From assembly GCA_038239305.1 (NCBI GenBank), contig JBBSEW010000008.1, forward strand, positions 18,350 through 82,349: DNA of 64,000 nt. The letters are read 5' to 3'. The position numbers and the translations under genes were made by a program. Every line of letters begins with the position of its first letter. The first letter of the stretch is position 1. Below, in pieces: positions 44,901 through 52,008 of this stretch. The notes beneath the pieces were generated by a model. It saw nothing but the letters and a program-made list of their open reading frames with translations, did no database searches and was not told the DNA's origin. This DNA comes from JALYUA01 sp038239305 (GTDB taxonomy: Bacteria > Acidobacteriota > Thermoanaerobaculia > UBA5066 > Gp7-AA6).

Positions 44901-45205
44901 ACGAGGCTCCCGAAGTAGCCGTAGGCCAGGGTCGCCGCCGGCGTCGGCGATTCCAGAAACGTTCCGTCACCCACGCCCCGGAGCAGATAGACCGTCAGGG
45001 TGCCGCTGTTGTTGTCCGAAGTGAGGACGGCGATGTCCGGATGAGCGTCCGCGTCGAGATCGCCGATCGCCAAAGACAGCACGGGCCGACCAGTCAAAAG
45101 CCGGGTTGCCTCGACAAAGGGATCCGGGCTGCACGTCGAAGGCGAGGCGAGAAGCGAGGAAAACAGGATAAACGGCGGGAGTGCCGAGAGAAGAAGCGTT
45201 TTCAT
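41969..45205 (-). CDS. Secreted FG-GAP/VCBS repeat protein with SLH anchor
   Basis: 1078 residues. Signal peptide (about 1-20). Residues about 35-700 form many FG-GAP/VCBS units with calcium-type loops such as DVNHDGKLDLVV, DLNGDSHLDLIA, DIDGDGKLDAAV, DFNGDGHHDLVI, predicted to fold as integrin-like beta propellers. An Ig-like domain follows (about 730-800: CLGSPVTLKTSASG, TYQWRKGGVPLSDG). The last 180 residues are three SLH-type repeats with unusual cysteines, e.g. GVTAGCGNGDYCPGNDVTR and GITAGCGGGNYCP, implying disulfide-stabilised cell-surface attachment. Ligand unknown. Confidence 0.9.
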   Translation of the reverse strand: MKTLLLSALPPFILFSSLLASPSTCSPDPFVEATRLLTGRPVLSLAIGDLDADAHPDIAVLTSDNNSGTLTVYLLRGVGDGTFLESPTPAATLAYGYFGSLVLLDVNHDGKLDLVVATQTGVDVALGNGDGTFQPAVLTVYGVNIYLNSPATIVGGFFDSDGNPDVAVSSGYTDSNARILVLKGNGDGTFSSPQDLAPAAGGHRLRLADLNGDSHLDLIATNSQAGTISVFRGDAAGSFSAPRLDFAAGSLPYDLSIADIDGDGKLDAAVSVSGFVAVLRGNGDGTFAAAYQYPSGASPGPIVATDVNGDGRADVAVAGQSTCCAISGSFWISLASPTGALGSPATYIGAYFPTAMGSGDFDGDGATDFVVGGQEGIAILKGVGALQFLAAPVVFLQGYVLADIDEDGRPELLSAAGNSVTSSAWSAEGGFRTSTILNFSTPISLLAVGDFNGDGHHDLVISRFTTSGFFSFLPGRGDGTFGDPIDLPATFNTALGGTGDFNGDGKLDLVFSNPYDSSIQVMLGNGDFTFQPPTLLQTTFGAGIVRAVDVTGDGITDLVVISYPTLGPSTVDIFVGSPSGFGAPIVQSVAGYSLDVHDLDGDQKPDLLVSGGPNLALYKGNGNGTFQDPIYVGVAGSPQRAVAGDFDHDGIVDIASAEGGRISLLRGLGSFGYQTPTDQYVGNTVTFLAAADVTGGGVPDLLVNVDFGSGFSPVVLLQSAALAATAPANRTVCLGSPVTLKTSASGYGPVTYQWRKGGVPLSDGPGISGTATPTLSIAAAAAGDQGFYDVFVTDLCTTALSGVGVLTVATPVSAPTIGPASVPAGTATVTISIASPAPPGGAAVLVNGSVPATIAAGATSTIVDLPTGAPGSSLAVTAVVTVGGCSSPLASRTISVDFLDVPSGNPLREFVNTVARNGVTAGCGNGDYCPGNDVTRSQMAVFLLRSNDGPGYFPPPCTVATFGDVPCSNPFARWVDELASRGVTAGCGGGNFCPFDSVTRAQMAVFLLKTHDGPSYTPPPCTTAPFADVSCASPFAPWIQELVVRGITAGCGGGNYCPDGSVSRGQMAVLLVETFSLQ

Positions 45206-45274
45206 GGGTAGCCTCGCTGGTTCGGATTGGAAGTGTCCCGTCAGCGTAACACCTGCCCCCCGGACAGGTGATCC

Positions 45275-46864
45275 TCAGTTCAGGTAACCGAGGGCCTTCA
45301 GCTTCTTCAGATAGTCCCGATCGCTCGCGGCGGGCGCCGGGACGGCCCGTTCGACCCGGCCTCCGTAGGTTGCAACCGACCCGCTTTCGGTCGACCCCGC
45401 CCGGAACAGGGCCGGGACCGGACGCCCCTCGAGGTCGAGCGCGACTGGAATTCCGGATCGAGCGAGGATCGAGGGCGCCACGTCCACCGCGCGAATGCGA
45501 AGCGAAACGGCCGGCCCTCCGTCGAAAACGGCGATCCGTCCGATCGATCCGGCACCGCCATGGCTCGCCAGAGAAAGCACGATCAACACGATCTCGCCGG
45601 CGCGCGCCCGGTCCGCCTCCCGACTGAGCTCCGCCGCCAGCCTTGCCACCTCTCCGTTGCGCCGCGCCGGATCGGCCCGCAGAATGTCCGGTCCCGGAAG
45701 GTAAATGGTCGCCAGAGGAACGCCCGGATGGCGGCGCAGCTCGTCGAGCGCGGCCCGGTCGATTTCCTCTCCGCCCGACGCTCGACCCAGGAGCTGCCGG
45801 TTGTCGGTGACGGCGCAGCCCGGCCACGGTCCGGACGCCCACCACCCGATCGCCTCGCTCGGCAGACCGGCCAAGGCCGCCACCTCCCAGAACGCGAGCG
45901 CCCTCCGGTCCGCGGCCGACACGGGCGCGCTCGAAACGAGGCCGAGCGCCGGTCCGATGCCGCGAAGATACCAGCGCGAGCCGAGCGGGGCACGCAGTGC
46001 CGAGGGAGAGCCGAGGGGGCGAACCCGCTCGAGCGCCCGGACCCCGTGCCGCGGCGCGGAGACTCCCGTCGCGGCCGTGGTCCAGATCTCGGGCGGCGAG
46101 CCCGCCTCCTGCGGCCACCATCCCGAGGCGGCCGTCGCAAAGAGCGCACCAAGAGGGTCGGTCCCGCCCGGGACTTCAGGAGCGCCGTCCACGGCGATCA
46201 CCAGGACGGGCACGGGCCGCGGCGAGACGTGGAGGAGCGGCGGCGCCGGTGTCGCCGGACGCGACGGAAGGATCCCGGCGGCGGCCACGAGACCGGCGGC
46301 CACGACCGCGGCGATGGCTCCCACTCTCGGACGGGTCGCCGGCAGAGTCCGGGAGTGGGCGTAGGCGCGCGCGAGAAAGCCAGACCGGACGGTCCGGGCC
46401 GATGCGAAGGCGCCGAGGGCGACCGGGACTCCCCAGAGGAGGGATGAAACGGAAATGCCCGTCGCGAGGGAGCGGGCGCCGAATATCCAGACCGCGAACA
46501 CGAGCGCCGCGGCAGCCGCGGACGTTCGCGCGGCACCCGCCGCGGGTGCGCTCGAGCGGTCCGCGATCACTCCCGCTCCGAGCGCGAAGAGGAGCGACGG
46601 CAGGAGAAACGCGACGGCGAGATGGGCGAGCAGGACGGCAGGCGCAGCGGCGCGGGCGGCGAACTCGGGCTCCGCCGAGGCGGTCGCCGCGACGCACGCC
46701 ACCGCTGCGGCGAGCGCGCCCGCGAGCACTGCCGGGAGGAGAAGTCCCGAACGGCCCTCGAACGCCCGCGCGAACACGAACCGATCGACGCGGCCGTTCA
46801 GATATCCGAGCTCGCGAAGCCTCCGGCGCGCCGCGTCGAGATCGAGCGGCGGCGGGCCGCTCAC
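45275..46864 (-). CDS. Membrane protein with phosphodiesterase/alkaline-phosphatase-like domain
   Basis: 529 residues from the GTG at 46864, overlapping the polyprenyl synthase stop (GTGA). About four membrane helices lie between residues 30 and 190, followed by an exported domain: VPVLVIAVDGAPEV resembles the first metal-site region of type I phosphodiesterase/nucleotide pyrophosphatase proteins, and VSLRIRAVDVAPSILARSG fits the later VDxxPTIL block. Key metal ligands are poorly conserved (no Thr/Ser nucleophile is obvious), so activity is doubtful. Both ends carry a G-Y-L-N motif (RELGYLNGR; KALGYLN). Confidence 0.65.
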   Translation of the reverse strand: MSGPPPLDLDAARRRLRELGYLNGRVDRFVFARAFEGRSGLLLPAVLAGALAAAVACVAATASAEPEFAARAAAPAVLLAHLAVAFLLPSLLFALGAGVIADRSSAPAAGAARTSAAAAALVFAVWIFGARSLATGISVSSLLWGVPVALGAFASARTVRSGFLARAYAHSRTLPATRPRVGAIAAVVAAGLVAAAGILPSRPATPAPPLLHVSPRPVPVLVIAVDGAPEVPGGTDPLGALFATAASGWWPQEAGSPPEIWTTAATGVSAPRHGVRALERVRPLGSPSALRAPLGSRWYLRGIGPALGLVSSAPVSAADRRALAFWEVAALAGLPSEAIGWWASGPWPGCAVTDNRQLLGRASGGEEIDRAALDELRRHPGVPLATIYLPGPDILRADPARRNGEVARLAAELSREADRARAGEIVLIVLSLASHGGAGSIGRIAVFDGGPAVSLRIRAVDVAPSILARSGIPVALDLEGRPVPALFRAGSTESGSVATYGGRVERAVPAPAASDRDYLKKLKALGYLN

Positions 46865-47844
46865 GACCGGCGATTCCGCACCACGCGGGCGAGGTCGGCG
46901 AGCACAGCCGCCCCGGGGCGCGAGCGGAACGGGGCGAGAGCCGTCACCGCGGCTTCGAGAAGCTCCTCGACCAGCCTGCGCGACGAGGCCGCCCCGAAGA
47001 GCGTCGCGAAGTTCGCCCGAAGCCCGTCGCGCAGCACGTCCTTCCCCATGGCGGCGGGATCCCCCTCGAGGTCGAGCAGATCGTCCGTGATCTGAAACGC
47101 GAGCCCCAGGTTGCGCGCGAAAAGAGTCAGGGAGCGGAGCGTGGGCTCGCGCGCTCCTCCCGCAATGGCTCCTCCGCGCACCGCAGCCACGAAAAGCGCG
47201 CCCGTCTTGCGCGCGTGGATCCCCTCGAGATCCTCGAGTGACAGGCGGGTCGGGTCGGCTCCCAGGTCCGCCGCCTGCCCGCCGCAGCACCCTTCCGCTC
47301 CTACCGCGCGGGCCAGCTCGGCCGCCAGCCGGGCGCGGGAGGCCGGCGCCACCTCCGGTGCCTCCGCGACGATCTCGAAGGCACGGGCGAGGAGGGCGAC
47401 GCTCGCGAGCTCGGCCGCGGCGACACCCCACGTGACGTGGACGGCCGGTCTCCCGCGACGCCGGGCCGCGTCGTCCATCGACGGCAGATCGTCCAGAACG
47501 AGAGACGCGGCGTGGACGAGCTCGACCGAAACGGCCACGGCCATCGAGGCCGCCTCGGGAGCCCGCGCAAGCGACCCGGCGGCGAGAGCCACGAGCGGCC
47601 GCAGCCGCTTGCCGGGCGACAGGACCGCCTCGGCAAGTGCCCGGGAGAGCGCCGGCGCGCCCGAGACGGCGGCCGGCAGAGACCGAACCAGCGCCTCCTC
47701 GAACGCAGGACGCTTCTCTCCCGCGAAACGGTCGAACGCGTGGGACGACTCGCCCGCCGGAGAGGGACCTCGCGCGTGCGTCGGCGCTCGCGTCGGTTTA
47801 TCCCGCGAAGCTCGCCACCGCCTCGGATTCGGAGTCGTAGACAT
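46861..47844 (-). CDS. Polyprenyl (geranylgeranyl/farnesyl) diphosphate synthase
   Basis: 327 residues. Trans-prenyltransferase motifs: GKRLRPLVALAAGSL, first Asp-rich motif LDDLPSMDDAARRRGRPAVH (DDxxxxD type, about 113-122), GGQAADLG, and the second Asp-rich motif FQITDDLLDLEGD. The spacing of the first motif (DDLPSMDD) is that of bacterial short-chain (FPP/GGPP) synthases. Makes C15-C20 isoprenoid diphosphate from IPP. The ATG lies inside the 3' end of the STAS gene (47-bp overlap); a lower start cannot be excluded. The first 30 residues are basic and non-conserved. Confidence 0.9.
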   Translation of the reverse strand: MSTTPNPRRWRASRDKPTRAPTHARGPSPAGESSHAFDRFAGEKRPAFEEALVRSLPAAVSGAPALSRALAEAVLSPGKRLRPLVALAAGSLARAPEAASMAVAVSVELVHAASLVLDDLPSMDDAARRRGRPAVHVTWGVAAAELASVALLARAFEIVAEAPEVAPASRARLAAELARAVGAEGCCGGQAADLGADPTRLSLEDLEGIHARKTGALFVAAVRGGAIAGGAREPTLRSLTLFARNLGLAFQITDDLLDLEGDPAAMGKDVLRDGLRANFATLFGAASSRRLVEELLEAAVTALAPFRSRPGAAVLADLARVVRNRRS

Positions 47845-48142
47845 CGAACACGGTGATCAGCTGGGTCACCGTCAGGACGTCGTTGATCTTCGGAGGAAGG
47901 TGGAGAAGCTTCAGCTTTCCGCCCTTGTTGGTCACCGACGTGTAGCACCCGACCAGCTCGCCGATGCCCGAAGAGTCGATCGTCGTGACGTCCTGCATGT
48001 TGATCAGGATGTTCTTCTTGCCGTCATCCACCAGCTTGTTGATGGTCTCGCGGAGCTGCACGTCTCCCGAGCCAATCGTGATCTTCCCCTTCAGGTCGAG
48101 GACCTGCACACCGCCCGGACCCTCTCGAACGCTCGTTTTCAT
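47798..48142 (-). CDS. STAS-domain anti-sigma factor antagonist
   Basis: 114 residues, entirely one STAS domain: VLDLKGKITIGSGDVQLRE and TIDSSGIGELVGCYTSV with the phosphorylatable Ser58 in the DSSG motif, as in SpoIIAA/RsbV. Unphosphorylated antagonists bind the anti-sigma kinase and release sigma. Its ATG overlaps the stop of the upstream RsbW-like kinase gene (ATGA), the order kinase-antagonist being reversed relative to Bacillus. No cognate sigma factor or phosphatase lies in the window. Confidence 0.92.
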   Translation of the reverse strand: MKTSVREGPGGVQVLDLKGKITIGSGDVQLRETINKLVDDGKKNILINMQDVTTIDSSGIGELVGCYTSVTNKGGKLKLLHLPPKINDVLTVTQLITVFDVYDSESEAVASFAG

Positions 48143-48606
48143 GATCCCTTATCCTCCTTGTCCTTCCCCGAAGCGAGATTCTTCGACAGGAAGAGCTCCA
48201 TTCCGCCCCCATCCGCCTTCTGAAATCGAACCTCGTCCATGAACGTTTTCATGTAGAAGATCCCGCGCCCCGACGTCTTGAAACGATTCTCGGGCGCCAG
48301 AGGATCATCTACCTTTTCGGGGTCGAATCCCTCCCCTTCATCGCGAATTCGAATTTTCAGGACGTGGTCGCGGACGTCCATCTCGAGGTGGACGCGCTTC
48401 GACCGATCCTGCGCGTTGCCATGCTTGATCGCATTCGCGAGCGCTTCCCGCAGAGCCATGAGAATCCAGTGGCGCGTCTCGTCGGAGAGCTCGTGCCCCT
48501 CCAGAAGCTTGACGCACAGGTTCTGCGCCATTTCGATGTTCTCGAACCGGCTGGACAGAGACATCCGGACGGGTCCGGTGGCGTTCGAGGTGTGGGAGGA
48601 GCTCAT
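48139..48606 (-). CDS. RsbW-like anti-sigma factor / serine kinase (GHKL fold)
   Basis: 155 residues from the ATG at 48606. GHKL ATP-binding domain: N-box MALREALANAIKHGNAQD, G1 box IRDEGEGFDPEKV and G2-like SGRGIFYMKTFMDEV. This is the SpoIIAB/RsbW class, which binds a sigma factor or a STAS protein and phosphorylates the latter. Couples translationally to the STAS gene. The open frame continues upstream against the neighbouring gene, but the family N-terminus begins at MSSSHTSNATG. Confidence 0.9.
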   Translation of the reverse strand: MSSSHTSNATGPVRMSLSSRFENIEMAQNLCVKLLEGHELSDETRHWILMALREALANAIKHGNAQDRSKRVHLEMDVRDHVLKIRIRDEGEGFDPEKVDDPLAPENRFKTSGRGIFYMKTFMDEVRFQKADGGGMELFLSKNLASGKDKEDKGS

Positions 48607-48702
48607 GGACTTGACGGCGAAAAGCCGGGCGGATCTTAGCCGAAAGGCTCTCCCGAAAGCCATCCGGGAGAAAGGCGGCCTCCGGCCTGTTACCCTTCCG
48701 GG

Positions 48703-49899
48703 ATGAAACCGAACCGGATCCGCCTCCTCGCGGCGCTCCTGACGGCCGGCGGCACTCTCGCCCTGGGCGCCGCGACTCTGCTTCCCGCCCGCGTCGAAAC
48801 CGTCGCCCGCTCCGTGGAACAGGTCCGCGGGCGCCGATTCGAGCGCACCGTGCCCGCCAGCGAGATCGAGTCCACAGAGCTCAAACGGGTGCTCCGCTCC
48901 AAGCTGATCGAAGGTTTCCCCGCATCGCCGGAGGACACCGTCAACACCCTCGTGGCGATCGGTTTCATCGAGCCGACCGCGAACCTGTTGGACCGTCTGG
49001 TCGATTTTTACGCCTCCCAGGTGGTCGCGTTCTACGACCCGGAGCCGCGCCGCTTCTTCCTGGTCAAGGGCGGCGCCTCCGCGGTTCCGGAGGGAGAGGA
49101 GTCGGAGCTCGGAGGGGACGCCGCCGAGCGCATGATTTTCGCCCACGAGCTCACCCATGCTCTCCAGGACGAGAACATGCGGCTCGACAGGCGCATGAAG
49201 GACCTGAAGGACAACGGCGACCGTTCCCTGGCTCTCGAGAGCATGCTCGAGGGAGAGGCGACCCTCGTGATGGTGCGCGTCATCCTCGCCGACATGCCGG
49301 GGGCCCAGAGCGCGGAAGTCGAGGAGAGCCTCGCGCCGCTCCTGTCGGCCGGCGCGCTCGAGCGGTCCAACATCCCCAAGGATCTTCCGGACTATTTCGT
49401 GGACCAGCTCTTCTTCCCTTACGTCGAGGGCACGGCCTTCGTGCGTCGCGTCGTCAAGGCCGAAGGCTGGGCCGGAATGGATCGGCGCTGGAAAACGCCC
49501 CCGGCCTCGAGCTCCGAGATTCTCCACGAAGGCCCGGCGTTTGCCCCGGTAGAGAACCTCCTCGACAGCACGGAATCGAAGCGGGGGCCGGACGGCTTCC
49601 GCCCGCTCTATTCCGACACGATCGGCGAATGGGGGCTGCGGTTCCTGCTCCGCCGCGGCATGGACGCCGGACAGGCGGATCCGGTCGCGGCCGGCTGGCG
49701 AGGCGACCGGATCGCGTTCTTCGGATCGGGACGCAGCATCGCCTACCTCTGGAGGATCCGATTCGACACCCCTCTCGCCGCGGGCCGTTTCGAAACGGCC
49801 TGGAAATCCGCCCGCAAGAAGCCCGAGTCCGTGGCGCGCAACGGACGGGACGTGACGATCAGCTCCGGCTTCCCGGAGGCGCGCCGGCCCGCTTCCTAG
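48703..49899 (+). CDS. Exported zincin-type putative metalloprotease
   Basis: 398 residues. Signal peptide (about 1-29: LLAALLTAGGTLALGAATLL). Zinc motif IFAHELTHALQDENMRLD near 148-165 (HExxH), with a glutamate-containing helix LALESMLEGEATLVMVRV downstream as third-ligand candidate. The rest (VVAFYDPEPRRFFLVKG before, YVEGTAFVRRV after) matches a family of conserved bacterial proteins of unknown substrate. Periplasmic or lipoprotein-like location. Divergent from the RsbW-like gene, 96 bp apart. Confidence 0.8.
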   Translation: MKPNRIRLLAALLTAGGTLALGAATLLPARVETVARSVEQVRGRRFERTVPASEIESTELKRVLRSKLIEGFPASPEDTVNTLVAIGFIEPTANLLDRLVDFYASQVVAFYDPEPRRFFLVKGGASAVPEGEESELGGDAAERMIFAHELTHALQDENMRLDRRMKDLKDNGDRSLALESMLEGEATLVMVRVILADMPGAQSAEVEESLAPLLSAGALERSNIPKDLPDYFVDQLFFPYVEGTAFVRRVVKAEGWAGMDRRWKTPPASSSEILHEGPAFAPVENLLDSTESKRGPDGFRPLYSDTIGEWGLRFLLRRGMDAGQADPVAAGWRGDRIAFFGSGRSIAYLWRIRFDTPLAAGRFETAWKSARKKPESVARNGRDVTISSGFPEARRPAS

Positions 49900-49944
49900 G
49901 CGGAAGGGGCAACGCATCCGAAACCCGGATCGTCGGCCCCCGCG

Positions 49945-50748
49945 TCAGGGGAGCGTCATCTGCTTCAACGTGAGCGGGATGAGGACGAACATCTGGATGG
50001 CGTCGAAGACCCCGTGCGCCACGATGCACGGAAGCACGTTCCCGTAGAGGACGAACGTCACGGTGAGAACCGCCGAGATCACGAAGATCCCGACGAGCAC
50101 GAGGGGCTGGCCGTACGCGCCGTGCGCCGCCGTAAACATGAGCGTGGCCGCGAGCGGCCCCACCCGGGTCTGCAGAAAAGAGCGGAAGAAGAGCTCCTCC
50201 ACGACCATCGCAGAGACCACGATCCCGATGCGCACCGCGAGCGGCTGCGACACGAGCCAGAGCACGGTCGGGTTGACGTGCCCCGAGGAGGGCGCCGCGA
50301 ACCCGTTGCGCCGCAGGAGAAACATGCCCAGAACGACGGCCACGAGGACGACGATCGTGGCCAGCCAGCCCGCGGTGCCGATCAGAAATCCGGACGCCAG
50401 ATCGGCGGACGGCCTCGCGCTCCGCAGCCGCAGAAAGTCGATCCACGGTTCCCGGCGCGACAGCGCCCAGTAGAGAATCAGGAACAGGATCAGCATCGCG
50501 TGCACCGCGAAAAGCGACATGACGCTGAGGCCTCTCGGATCGCGCGCTCCGCCCGCCATCCCTCCGGCGAACGGAATCGCCACCGTGAGCAGAAGAACGA
50601 CCGCGAGCAGAGTCACCGCCGCGATACGCCGGGGAGACTCCGTGAAACCGTCCTGCAGGAAAATGGCTCGCGACCGCGCCCGGGCAAAGGAAATGCAGAT
50701 GCCCGCGCAGCCGGCGACCATCAGGATCGCGAACACTCCATTGTTCAT
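49945..50748 (-). CDS. CPBP-family intramembrane metalloprotease
   Basis: 267 residues from the ATG at 50748. About eight membrane helices. The CPBP/CAAX signatures are present: EExxxR as VVEELFFRSFLQTR near 189-202, FxxxH as MFTAAHGAYG near 212, and a final HGVFD near 246. Members cleave prenylated or other membrane substrates, or have bacteriocin-immunity roles; the substrate here is unknown. Converges with the zincin gene, 45 bp apart. Confidence 0.88.
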   Translation of the reverse strand: MNNGVFAILMVAGCAGICISFARARSRAIFLQDGFTESPRRIAAVTLLAVVLLLTVAIPFAGGMAGGARDPRGLSVMSLFAVHAMLILFLILYWALSRREPWIDFLRLRSARPSADLASGFLIGTAGWLATIVVLVAVVLGMFLLRRNGFAAPSSGHVNPTVLWLVSQPLAVRIGIVVSAMVVEELFFRSFLQTRVGPLAATLMFTAAHGAYGQPLVLVGIFVISAVLTVTFVLYGNVLPCIVAHGVFDAIQMFVLIPLTLKQMTLP

Positions 50749-51036
50749 CGTCGAAGAATTCCTCCCGCGGGCCGGGCAGTATATCCGCGGCTTTCCGCGC
50801 CGATCTTCGCTTCCCGCGGCGAACCTGCGGCCGCGAGAGCGCTTCGTGGAGAACAATGCGAAAAAAGGCTCCAGCTGAGGGGCTCCTTCACTCATGGCCT
50901 CATCCGGGAGCCTCGCCGAGATCAGCCCCGCAGAAGGCTTCGGTCGCATGTCAGAGAAGCGGCACTCTCGGGCTTCTCGACCCACGAGTTCCGATGGTTC
51001 GATGAGCGATGGATCGCGAGATTCAGCCATCAGCGC

Positions 51037-51075
51037 CTTCCCCCTCTCCCGGCGGGAGAGGGTCGGGGTGAGGGG
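51037..51075. repeat. REP-like palindrome, single copy
   Basis: Same element as at 60.65-60.85 kb: CCCCCTCTCCCGGCGGGAG then AGGGTCGGGGTGAGGGG. The CTCTCCCG/CGGGAGAG core is a perfect inverted repeat. Confidence 0.9.
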
Positions 51076-51084
51076 CGCCCTCTT

Positions 51085-51146
51085 TCCGATTCTCCGATAG
51101 CCCGATCCCTCCCGATGGATCACCCGATCACCTGATCACCCGATTC
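51085..51146. repeat. Period-8 GATCACCC/CCGATNNN array
   Basis: Starts with degenerate CCGATTCT, CCGATAGC, CCGATCCC, CCGATGGA and becomes CCGATCAC, CTGATCAC, CCGATT. It follows the REP-like palindrome directly, as a similar array does at 60.94-61.02 kb. Confidence 0.8.
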
Positions 51147-51261
51147 TGACTTCGCGGCGCGTTTCAGAATTCCTGGATGCGCGAAATAGTCAGATCGTGA
51201 GATCGGGGATCCCCCAGAGCCCGTTGGACTCAGCTCAGAGTCTGGTCTATGGTCTCGTGCG

Positions 51262-51885
51262 ATGAGCTCGACGGCAGAGAGCCGTTCCTTCTGGGCGCGG
51301 AAGATTTTCTCGTTCTGCGGGATCGTTCCTCTCGCGATCTATACGTTCTGGCACCTCGCCAACAACGTCTATGCCGTGCGGGGGCCGGCCGCCTTTGATG
51401 CTCGCCTCGCCGAGGCCACCCGGTCGCCGCTCTATGCCCCCGCGATCTGGCTCTTCGTGTATCTCCCGTTCGTGATCCATGCGGCCGTCGGTCTCGCGAT
51501 CACCTTCCGATCGAAGCCGAACGTGATCCGCCTGCCCGCTTTCCGCAACTGGAAATACCTGCTCCAGCGGGTGAGCGCGATCGGCGTGCTGCTCTTCGTG
51601 CCCGCGCATGTGTACAAGACGAAGATCGAACCGTGGCGAGAGGGTTTCTCGATCGACTACGCCCACATGCACGCGGGGATGCTGGAGCCGGTGACGTTCG
51701 CTGTTTATGCCCTGGGCATGCTCGGCGTTGCCTTCCACCTCGCCAACGGAATCTGGCTCGCCGGGATCACCTGGGGCGTTTTCCGAGGGCCGGCCGGCCA
51801 ACGGCGCGGCGAATGGCTTTCGATCGCGCTCGGCCTCGTCCTCTTGGGCCTCGCTTTCTCGGCGATCCTGGCTCTGCGCTCCTGA
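51262..51885 (+). CDS. Succinate dehydrogenase/fumarate reductase cytochrome b558-like subunit
   Basis: 207 residues, about five membrane helices (near 14-34, 61-83, 103-118, 140-165, 185-204), as in the single-subunit b558 type SdhC that binds two haems. Histidines in FWHLANNVYAV, VIHAAVG, VPAHVYK and FHLANGIW are suitable haem ligands. It anchors and reduces quinone for SdhAB. No sdhA or sdhB gene is adjacent on either side; the next gene is a protein kinase 123 bp downstream. So it is either an orphan whose partners lie elsewhere or a repurposed cytochrome b. Confidence 0.82.
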   Translation: MSSTAESRSFWARKIFSFCGIVPLAIYTFWHLANNVYAVRGPAAFDARLAEATRSPLYAPAIWLFVYLPFVIHAAVGLAITFRSKPNVIRLPAFRNWKYLLQRVSAIGVLLFVPAHVYKTKIEPWREGFSIDYAHMHAGMLEPVTFAVYALGMLGVAFHLANGIWLAGITWGVFRGPAGQRRGEWLSIALGLVLLGLAFSAILALRS

Positions 51886-52008
51886 GCCCGAGGTAAGCGC
51901 GGGCATGTTTCCTGCTCAGACATTGCCCCAGGTGCTCTCCCTCGTCGCATCGGGCCCGGATGACCGGAACGGACGGACTCGAATCCGGCCGGCGAACGGC
52001 GTGGCCTG

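Larger units (their letters stand above)
50749..51261. other. Intergenic region with one REP-like palindrome and a period-8 array
   Basis: 513 bp between the CPBP gene and the SdhC-like gene, which are divergent. Contains a REP-like palindrome (51037-51075) and a GATCACCC array (51085-51146), detailed separately. No convincing gene is seen; both promoters must lie here. Confidence 0.6.

Noticed and set aside
48607..49917. Long minus-strand upstream extension of the RsbW-like gene
   Set aside because: It runs antisense to the exported zincin gene and the RsbW family N-terminus is already complete from 48606.
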